A stretch of 5,942 nucleotides of DNA from CAZCPB01 sp964500365 (GTDB taxonomy: Bacteria; Planctomycetota; Phycisphaerae; Phycisphaerales; UBA1924): the NCBI GenBank assembly GCA_964500365.1, contig CAZCPB010000253.1, positions 1 through 5,942 of the forward strand, in the 5' to 3' direction. This document shows, one piece after another, positions 1-4,718 of the stretch; the first letter of the stretch is position 1, and the number at the start of each line of letters is the position of its first letter. A program made the position numbers and the translations under genes. The notes under the pieces are model-generated. The model saw nothing but the letters and a program-made list of their open reading frames with translations, made no database searches and was not told the DNA's origin.

Positions 1-2531
1 CGGGGGGTGACAAGGACAAGGCCGGCGAAGCCCGGCCCGTGGTCATCGACTTCGGAGTCGCCAAGGCCGTCGCGGCACGCCTCACCGAGAAGACCATCTA
101 CACCGAGCAGGGGCAGTTGATCGGCACCCCCGAGTACATGAGCCCCGAGCAGGCCGAGATGGCCGAGACCGACATCGACACCCGGACCGACATCTACGCG
201 CTTGGGGTCATTCTCTACGAACTGCTCACGGGCGCTCTGCCGTTCGATCCCAAGACGCTCCGCGCGGCCGGCTACGCCGCGATCCAGAAGATGATCCGGG
301 AGGTCGATCCTCCGAAGCCCAGCACGAAGCTGAGCGGGATGCGGAGCGAACCCGGAGCGTCAGCGACGGGCCGCGGCGGTGTCCAACCCTCCGAGACGGT
401 CGAGAGCAACCGCGGCCCGCTCGCTGACGCTCGGGGTTCGCGCGTGGACGCAATCGCCGCCGCGCGGCGCACCGACCTCTCTTCCCTGGCCCGCGAACTC
501 AAGCGCGAACTGGACTGGATCCCCCTCAAGGCCATGCGCAAGGAGCGGACCGAGCGCTACCGCACCGCCTCGGAACTTTCCGACGACATCGCGAACTATC
601 TGAATCACAGACCGCTGATCGCCGGGCCCGAGTCCGCGGCGTACAGAGTCAAGAAGTTCATCCGCCGCAACCGCATCGGAGTCCTCGCGGGCGCGGCGGT
701 CTTCGCCGCTCTGGTTCTGGGCATGGCGGGCACGGCGTGGCAATACACCGAGGCCCGCCGCAACGCGCGCCTCGCCGACGAGCGCGCCGCCGCCGCGGAA
801 GAGGCTCGCACGGCCGAGGCCGCCCGTGCCGCGGAACTCAGGCAGGTCGCCGACTTCCAGGCGGGCATGCTCGCGCAGGTGGACCCGACCGAGGCGGGGC
901 GCCGCCTGAGCGAAAGCGTGACGAGCAGGTTTGCCGCCGCGCTGACGACGGCCGGCGTGCCCGAGGCCGATCGCGCGATGCAGATCGAGACCTTCAACGA
1001 CCAGTGGCGACGCGTCAATGCGACAGACGCCGCGCGCGAGTTGATCGAGCGGACGATCCTGACGCCCGCGGCGGAGACCATCGACAGGCGGTTCAAAGAC
1101 CAGCCCGTGGTCGATGCCCAGCTCCGCCAGGTGCTGGCCAACCTCTACCGCGGCCTTTCCCTGTACGACACCGCCAGAGACCTCCAGGAGCGGGTGGTCG
1201 AGATCCGCCGGCGGGAACTGGGCGAAGATCACCTCGAAACCCTTTATTCCAAGGCTGTGCTCGGGCTCATACTCATGAGCCAGGGCCGATTCCCGGAAGC
1301 CGAAAGCACCTGCCGCGCAGCGCTCGAGGGCCGTCGCCGAGTGCTGGGCGAAGATCACCCCGACACCATCGCGTCCATCGCCGAGTTGGGCGTGATTCTC
1401 GAGCGCCAGGGCAAACGCTCCGAGGCCGAGCCCCTGTACCACGAGACGTTGGAACGGCGACGGCGAGTGCGTGGGGTGGATCACCCCGAGACATTGCAAT
1501 CCGTGGCCGCGATGGGCACGCTCCTCCAGAGTCGGGGGAAGCTCGCGGAGGCCGAGCCGTTCCTTCGCGAGGCGCTGGAACAGCGCCGGCGCGTGCTCGG
1601 GGACGACCACGCCGACACGCTCGGATCACTCGAAGCGCTCGGGCTGCTCTACCAGGCCCAGGGCCGGTTTGCGGAGGCCGAGCCGTATTGCCGCGAGGCG
1701 CTGGACATGAAGCGCCGGATTCTCGGCGAGGAGCATCACGGTACTCACATCACGATGGGGAACCTCGGATTCGTGCTCCACTCGCAGGGCAAGTTCGCCG
1801 AGGCCGAGCCCCTTCACCGCGAATCGCTCGACAAGAAGCGGGCCCTGCTCGGAGACGATCACCCGAGCACTCTTGTGTCCGTGAGCAATCTCGGGCATGT
1901 GCTCAGCGTCCAGCGCAGGTTCGACGAGGCCGAGCCTTACTGCCGCGAGGCCCTGGAGAAGCGTCGGCGGATTCTCGGGGAAGAGCACCCCGAAACGATC
2001 AATTCGATGCACACGATGGGCACGCTGTGCCTGTTGCAGGGACGGCACGCCGAGGCCGAAACGCACCTCCGCGAGGCGCTCGACAAGCGCCGTCGCGTCG
2101 TTGGACCTGAACACCCACGGACACTCGCCTCGCTCGGAGCCCTGGGCACGGCCCTGAGGGCCCAGGCGAAGTTCGCCGAAACCGTCGAACTCCTGGCGCC
2201 GATCGAGCCCCAATACCGCGCGGCGTTCACCGGGGACAACACGGACCGCGTGTTCATGTTCCTCCTGAACCTGGGCGTGGCCCGCGCGGGGTCAGGGTTC
2301 GAGCCCGGGCGTTTCGCGGCCGCCGAAGCGAACCTGCTCGAAGCGCATGCAGGCTTTGTGCGGCTGCGAGCGCACGAACTGGAACGCGCGTGCGTCGATG
2401 TCCTCGTCACGTTCTACACGGATTGGGACGCGCACGACCCCGGCAAGGGCCACGATGTCAGGGCCGCAGAGTGGAGGGCAAGGCAAGAGGCGCTCGAAGA
2501 ATCCGCGACCAGCGGCGAACCGGGCGGGTGA
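1..2531 (+). CDS. Membrane-anchored Ser/Thr protein kinase with C-terminal TPR array, 3' part (5' end outside window)
   Basis: This is the C-terminal 843 codons of a Hanks-type Ser/Thr kinase; the frame is open from base 3. VIDFGVAK (45-62) is the metal-binding DFG segment, GTPEYMSPEQ (123-152) is the P+1 loop with SPE in place of APE, and DIYALGVILYELLTG is helix F with its structural Asp at 189-191. The P-loop, catalytic Lys and HRD loop lie upstream, so the GTG at 39 is not a start. The usual C-lobe end of planctomycete TPR kinases follows (LDWIPLKAMRKER, then SAAYRVKKFIRRNR). One TM helix lies at about 675-746, then an Ala/Glu/Arg-rich, probably coiled-coil stretch, then TPR units of the kinesin-light-chain type (consensus EAEPxxREALExRRRxLGEDHP). 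Topology is inferred: cytoplasmic kinase, TPR domain beyond the membrane. Activity cannot be judged without the N-lobe. A palindromic element adds about 32 residues in the C-lobe. The stop is TGA at 2529-2531. Confidence 0.93.
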   Translation, partial: GGDKDKAGEARPVVIDFGVAKAVAARLTEKTIYTEQGQLIGTPEYMSPEQAEMAETDIDTRTDIYALGVILYELLTGALPFDPKTLRAAGYAAIQKMIREVDPPKPSTKLSGMRSEPGASATGRGGVQPSETVESNRGPLADARGSRVDAIAAARRTDLSSLARELKRELDWIPLKAMRKERTERYRTASELSDDIANYLNHRPLIAGPESAAYRVKKFIRRNRIGVLAGAAVFAALVLGMAGTAWQYTEARRNARLADERAAAAEEARTAEAARAAELRQVADFQAGMLAQVDPTEAGRRLSESVTSRFAAALTTAGVPEADRAMQIETFNDQWRRVNATDAARELIERTILTPAAETIDRRFKDQPVVDAQLRQVLANLYRGLSLYDTARDLQERVVEIRRRELGEDHLETLYSKAVLGLILMSQGRFPEAESTCRAALEGRRRVLGEDHPDTIASIAELGVILERQGKRSEAEPLYHETLERRRRVRGVDHPETLQSVAAMGTLLQSRGKLAEAEPFLREALEQRRRVLGDDHADTLGSLEALGLLYQAQGRFAEAEPYCREALDMKRRILGEEHHGTHITMGNLGFVLHSQGKFAEAEPLHRESLDKKRALLGDDHPSTLVSVSNLGHVLSVQRRFDEAEPYCREALEKRRRILGEEHPETINSMHTMGTLCLLQGRHAEAETHLREALDKRRRVVGPEHPRTLASLGALGTALRAQAKFAETVELLAPIEPQYRAAFTGDNTDRVFMFLLNLGVARAGSGFEPGRFAAAEANLLEAHAGFVRLRAHELERACVDVLVTFYTDWDAHDPGKGHDVRAAEWRARQEALEESATSGEPGG
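346..441. repeat. Near-perfect palindromic (REP/MITE-like) element inserted in frame in the kinase gene
   Basis: The left arm 346-376 (31 nt) and right arm 410-441 (32 nt) are reverse complements apart from one mismatched base pair and one extra base; the spacer 377-409 is 33 nt. The element is 96 nt, exactly 32 codons, so the frame is kept. Its translation (SEPGASATG near the left arm, PLADARGS in the right arm) is low-complexity and unlike the kinase on either side. It lies in the loop between the PPKPSTKLS segment and the AIAAARRTDLSSLA helix, which is variable in length in this kinase family. From memory, similar SEPGASATG/ADARGS strings occur in many unrelated planctomycete predicted proteins, which would fit a dispersed repeat; I could not check this. 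No second copy is visible in the window. Confidence 0.8.
1221..2228 (+). repeat. Tandem 126-bp (42-residue) TPR units, eight in exact register
   Basis: The motif G-x-x-H recurs at 1221, 1347, 1473, 1599, 1725, 1851, 1977 and 2103, each exactly 126 bp apart with no indel. A typical unit runs G(E/D)(D/E)HPxT, then a helix with LG, then QGxxxEAEPxxREALExRRRxL. A more divergent unit precedes the array (about 1095-1220) and the eighth unit loses the consensus in its second helix. These are paired-helix TPRs of the kinesin-light-chain subclass, generally used for protein-protein binding. Units 4 and 6 are the most alike (about 26 of 42 residues, sharing EAEPYCREAL), which hints at a two-unit duplication. 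Confidence 0.92.
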
Positions 2532-2538
2532 TGCGCAA

Positions 2539-2570
2539 CTGGTCGGCCCTTCGTCGGCGGGGCCGATCAG
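2539..2570. terminator. GC-rich stem-loop between convergent genes, possible bidirectional terminator
   Basis: CTGGTCGGCCC (2539-2549) pairs with GGGCCGATCAG (2560-2570) to give an 11-bp stem (ten Watson-Crick pairs and one G-U) with a 10-nt loop. It fills the 35-nt gap between the kinase stop (2529-2531) and the stop of the minus-strand gene, whose TGA (complement of 2567-2569) is inside the right arm. No U-tract follows on either strand, so intrinsic termination is not certain; it could instead stall polymerase or protect 3' ends. Confidence 0.5.
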
Positions 2571-3253
2571 GCGCGACTCGGCGATTCTCTATTCCGATGC
2601 CTGCGAGTGAGCGCGAACAGCCCGCCGAGCGCCATCGCCCCGCCCGGCGCAGGCACGATCACCGTCACGTTGTCGATAATCAGGTCGAGCCGGAACCCGT
2701 CGTCACCGACCGCGATGCCGAACTCGACGCGGACCGACGGGGGCAGGGGCTGGGGGAGCGCGGCAAGGTTGACCGTTACGTGCCCGAACTGGCTGTTGGC
2801 GAGGTCGGGCTCGACCACGGTGACATAATCGGTGTTGACCGCGCCGAGCCCGGACATCTGGGCGATCATGAACGCGGGGACGCCCTCGAAACCGGGTGCC
2901 GCGGGAACGATGCTGTCGAGCGTCGCGGCGTCGAGGATGAACGCGTTGAAGGCGTCGAAGAGAGGCGGGCCGGTGTCGCCGGGGTCGTTCACGTGGATGA
3001 TGGCGTAGTCGAACGAGTATGAAACCGCGCCGGGGGGGAGGGTGAAGGTCTGCCAGAGGCGTCCGGAGCCGGGGAAGTACGCCGCGTGGCTGTTGACGGG
3101 AGCACCGAGGAAAACGGCCGAGACGGGCCCCTGCGAGGTCCAGTGGTCGAGGCCGCTGGAGAAGTCGCCATTCTGGACGACATCGGCCGACGCGGCGGGC
3201 GCGATCGCTAGTACCAACGGCACGAGGCGCGTGTATCGCAGGGCGGGATTCAT
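2567..3253 (-). CDS. Secreted protein with signal peptide and VPAPG (PEP-CTERM-like) C-terminal anchor
   Basis: This is a 228-residue exported protein of unknown specific function. Residues 1-23 form a signal peptide: Arg at 6 and 9, a hydrophobic core LVPLVLAIAPAA, and an ASA cleavage motif before D24. The mature protein opens with VVQNGDFSSGLDHW, a start typical of beta-sandwich (galactose-binding-like) domains in PEP-CTERM-type surface proteins. The C-terminus has VPAPG (2642-2656), a short hydrophobic stretch and the basic tail TRRHRNR, the layout of an exosortase-type sorting signal. The ATG at 3251-3253 is chosen because a GAGGA ribosome site lies 7 nt upstream and the signal peptide begins there. 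The frame stays open upstream to 3490, but that part is Arg/Pro-rich and would bury the signal peptide. Attachment to the cell surface or matrix is inferred from the motif layout; no ligand is identifiable. Confidence 0.83.
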   Translation of the reverse strand: MNPALRYTRLVPLVLAIAPAASADVVQNGDFSSGLDHWTSQGPVSAVFLGAPVNSHAAYFPGSGRLWQTFTLPPGAVSYSFDYAIIHVNDPGDTGPPLFDAFNAFILDAATLDSIVPAAPGFEGVPAFMIAQMSGLGAVNTDYVTVVEPDLANSQFGHVTVNLAALPQPLPPSVRVEFGIAVGDDGFRLDLIIDNVTVIVPAPGGAMALGGLFALTRRHRNRESPSRA

Positions 3254-3260
3254 GCGGAAG

Positions 3261-3265
3261 TCCTC
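3261..3265 (-). promoter_or_regulatory. Ribosome binding site of the secreted protein gene
   Basis: On the minus strand GAGGA lies 7 nt before the ATG at 3253. It decides the start against the longer upstream extension of the frame. Confidence 0.7.
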
Positions 3266-3293
3266 GTGAGCGAGTTTCGGGCGCTCTTGTCCG

Positions 3294-3322
3294 AGATTAC
3301 CGGGCGGGCGGTACCGGTTCAA
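3294..3322 (-). promoter_or_regulatory. Candidate sigma70-type promoter for the secreted protein gene
   Basis: On the minus strand TTGAAC (complement of 3317-3322) and TAATCT (complement of 3294-3299) are 17 nt apart. The hexamers match consensus at 4 of 6 and 3 of 6 positions. Transcription would begin near 3286 and give a leader of about 33 nt ending in the GAGGA site. The placement is sensible but the match is modest. Confidence 0.35.
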
Positions 3323-3331
3323 TACCCGCGG

Positions 3332-3361
3332 CGAGCGCAGGGAGCCGGGCGGGGGCGCTCG
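3332..3361. repeat. Inverted repeat in the divergent intergenic region
   Basis: CGAGCGC (3332-3338) and GCGCTCG (3355-3361) are perfect 7-bp reverse complements around a 16-nt G-rich spacer. The repeat lies just upstream of the candidate minus-strand promoter. In DNA this GC-rich, such arms can arise by chance. Confidence 0.35.
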
Positions 3362-3408
3362 GGCGGGCTGTGCAGGGCGCGAGCGATGCGCTCTGGAGTG
3401 GCCTGCTC

Positions 3409-3454
3409 CCGATCGTTGCTGCCGGGTCTTGTCGATATCGGTGTGCACGATCGG
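3409..3454. repeat. Inverted repeat CCGATCGT / ACGATCGG, possible operator
   Basis: CCGATCGT (3409-3416) and ACGATCGG (3447-3454) are perfect 8-bp reverse complements separated by 30 nt; each holds the self-palindromic CGATCG. The pair lies 49 nt upstream of the hydrolase start, where a regulator could bind. I see no convincing -35/-10 pair for the hydrolase gene nearby, so the role is open. Confidence 0.3.
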
Positions 3455-3492
3455 ACATGACCGTCGGCGCGCGATCCGCGGTTGGGGCAATC

Positions 3493-3497
3493 AGGAG
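3493..3497 (+). promoter_or_regulatory. Ribosome binding site of the SGNH hydrolase gene
   Basis: AGGAG ends 5 nt before the ATG at 3503. It favours this start over the in-frame TTG at 3482 and the internal ATG at 3554, which has a C-rich upstream stretch and no such site. Confidence 0.65.
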
Positions 3498-3502
3498 CCG
3501 AT

Positions 3503-4561
3503 ATGAACGCGGCCGGCCGGGCTCGGACCGGCTCTTCCTACACTCCCCGCCCCATGCGCCAGCTCTTCGAATACCACCCCACCATCGCGTACCGGTTCAT
3601 CCCGGGGCTCAAGGTTCGGGTCGAGCACGAGTCGGGCGGGTACCTCGTGCGGACCAACTCGACGGGGTTCCGGTGCGAGCGCGAGTTCACACCCGCCAAG
3701 GCGCCGGGGACGCGCCGGGTCCTGGTGTTCGGCGATTCGTTCACGGCCGGCGACGGGGTCTCGAATCCCAAGCGCTACACCGACGTGCTCGAAACGCTGG
3801 TGCCGGACCTCGAGGTGTTCAACTTCGGGCTCTCGGGGACGGGGACGGACCAGCAGTACCTGGTGTGGCGGGAGTTCGCGCGCGGGATCGAGGCCGACGC
3901 GGTCGTGATGACGGTGTGCGTCGAGAACATCCGGCGGGTGAACTCGAAGTTCCGGCCGTACATCGATGACAAGGGCGAGGAGAAGATCTACGCCAAGCCG
4001 TACTTCGAGCCGGCCGGGGACGGGGTCGAGCTGCGGGGCGTGCCGGTCGCGCGCGAGCCGCTCACGAAGGAAGAGCTGGAGGCCGGCGAGGACGGCGTGG
4101 CCAAGACCGGCCGCTTCGCGGGCCTGCGCGTGCTGGTCAACAAGCTCGGGCTGCGTGACATCGCCCAGAAGGTCACGGGGTACCAGCCGCTTCCGGAGTA
4201 CGACGACGCGGCATCGCCCGACTGGGGGCTGATGCGCGCGGTGATCAAGAAGTGGGTCGGCGAGGTGGACCTGCCCGTGATCCTGATGCCCTGGCCGGTG
4301 CTTCAGTACGTGGAGGAGACGGCCAGCAGCGAGAACTGCCGCGCGAGGTACCGGGAACTCGATGCGGAGATCCGGGCGTCGCGGGGGCCGAAGGGGGCGT
4401 TCGTGCTGCACGACATGCTGCCCGACCTGTGGAAGTACAGCGCCCCGGAGCGGCGGGCGATGCGGTTCCCGGGGGCGGACATTCACCCCACGCCGAGCGG
4501 GCACGAGGCGGTCGCGCGGAGCCTGGCGCCGGTGGTCGAGCGGGTGCTTGAGAGCCGGTGA
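3503..4561 (+). CDS. SGNH/GDSL-type hydrolase (putative esterase or acyl-group hydrolase)
   Basis: This 352-residue protein carries the SGNH blocks in order. VLVFGDSFTAGDG holds the nucleophile Ser79 (3737-3739). NFGLSGTGTDQQ (from Asn107) is block II with its oxyanion glycine. VENIRR places a candidate block III Asn at 142. DIHPTPSGHEAVA gives the Asp326/His328 pair of block V. Asp and His are one residue apart, as in DGHWN-type members, not two as in the classic DxxH. The N-terminal part (FEYHPTIAYRFIPG, then a beta-rich stretch to about residue 72) resembles the lead-in of polysaccharide-associated SGNH proteins. Known families remove or transfer acyl esters on carbohydrates or lipids; the substrate is not evident. 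No signal peptide or TM helix is visible, so a cytoplasmic location is inferred. The gene is divergent from the secreted protein gene (249-bp gap), lies 157 bp before gyrA, and has no obvious functional partner here. Confidence 0.85.
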   Translation: MNAAGRARTGSSYTPRPMRQLFEYHPTIAYRFIPGLKVRVEHESGGYLVRTNSTGFRCEREFTPAKAPGTRRVLVFGDSFTAGDGVSNPKRYTDVLETLVPDLEVFNFGLSGTGTDQQYLVWREFARGIEADAVVMTVCVENIRRVNSKFRPYIDDKGEEKIYAKPYFEPAGDGVELRGVPVAREPLTKEELEAGEDGVAKTGRFAGLRVLVNKLGLRDIAQKVTGYQPLPEYDDAASPDWGLMRAVIKKWVGEVDLPVILMPWPVLQYVEETASSENCRARYRELDAEIRASRGPKGAFVLHDMLPDLWKYSAPERRAMRFPGADIHPTPSGHEAVARSLAPVVERVLESR

Positions 4562-4563
4562 AT

Positions 4564-4581
4564 CCCGATCCTGCGGTCGGG
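4564..4581 (+). terminator. Stem-loop just after the hydrolase stop, possible terminator
   Basis: CCCGATC-CTGC-GGTCGGG forms a 7-bp stem (one G-U pair) with a tetraloop, starting 2 nt after the TGA at 4559-4561. There is no T-run after it, so it may act with Rho or only as a 3'-end stabiliser. Confidence 0.4.
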
Positions 4582-4600
4582 CCAGGAATCATCTCAAAAC

Positions 4601-4615
4601 GCCTGAAAAACAGGC
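4601..4615. other. Small perfect hairpin within a nested inverted repeat
   Basis: GCCTG-AAAAA-CAGGC is a perfect 5-bp stem, nested between GGAATC (4585-4590) and GATTCC (4619-4624), which are also reverse complements. Read on the minus strand the hairpin is followed by GTTTTG, a weak terminator shape, but no minus-strand gene ends here. It may form part of the 3' end of the hydrolase transcript. Confidence 0.3.
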
Positions 4616-4636
4616 TCCGATTCCCCCTTCAAAAGG

Positions 4637-4665
4637 GTGAAAAAGTACCCGTGCGAACCTAGGAT
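4637..4665 (+). promoter_or_regulatory. Candidate sigma70-type promoter for gyrA
   Basis: GTGAAA (4637-4642) and TAGGAT (4660-4665) are 17 nt apart, each matching consensus at 4 of 6 positions. They sit in the most AT-rich patch of the plus-strand half of the window. Initiation near 4672 would give a leader of about 47 nt that contains the 4681-4697 hairpin. Confidence 0.4.
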
Positions 4666-4680
4666 TTCCGACAGAATCAG

Positions 4681-4697
4681 GGGCCGATTTCCGGCCC
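4681..4697 (+). other. GC-rich leader hairpin upstream of gyrA
   Basis: GGGCCG-ATTTC-CGGCCC is a perfect 6-bp G+C stem with a 5-nt loop, ending 21 nt before the gyrA ATG. The spacer to the start has only a weak GGA (4710-4712) as ribosome site. A hairpin here could affect translation or mRNA stability; this is inference from position only. Confidence 0.4.
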
Positions 4698-4718
4698 GAT
4701 TCCCACCTCGGAAACCCA

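Noticed and set aside
39..41. GTG as start of the kinase gene
   Set aside because: It is two codons before the IDFG motif, so the protein would lack the whole N-lobe and catalytic loop. The frame is open to the window edge, so the gene is simply cut.
360..1610. Antisense open frame of 416 codons opposite the kinase and TPR region
   Set aside because: Its openness follows from the GC-rich, repeat-built sense gene. The translation is Gly/Leu/His-rich with no family match, and the sense strand has clear kinase and TPR motifs.
737..2110. Overlapping plus-strand frame of 457 codons inside the TPR region
   Set aside because: It is an Arg/Pro/Gly-rich out-of-frame reading of the TPR repeats, with no domain of its own.
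1221..2228. The 126-bp periodicity as a CRISPR array or non-coding satellite
   Set aside because: The units are diverged at the DNA level but conserved as protein, have no repeat-spacer alternation, and match TPR consensus.
3429..3458. TTGTCG as a -35 box for the hydrolase gene
   Set aside because: No acceptable -10 hexamer occurs 16-18 nt downstream.
3254..3490. N-terminal extension of the secreted protein to 307 residues
   Set aside because: The added part is Arg/Pro-rich with no domain, would place the signal peptide internally, and ignores the good ribosome site before 3253.
3370..3969. Plus-strand frame of 199 codons across the intergenic region and the hydrolase start
   Set aside because: It overlaps the hydrolase in another frame, is Arg/Gly-rich and has no motif or ribosome site.
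3491..4504. Antisense frame of 337 codons opposite the hydrolase gene
   Set aside because: All SGNH blocks lie on the plus strand; the antisense translation is His/Pro/Arg-rich with no recognisable motif.
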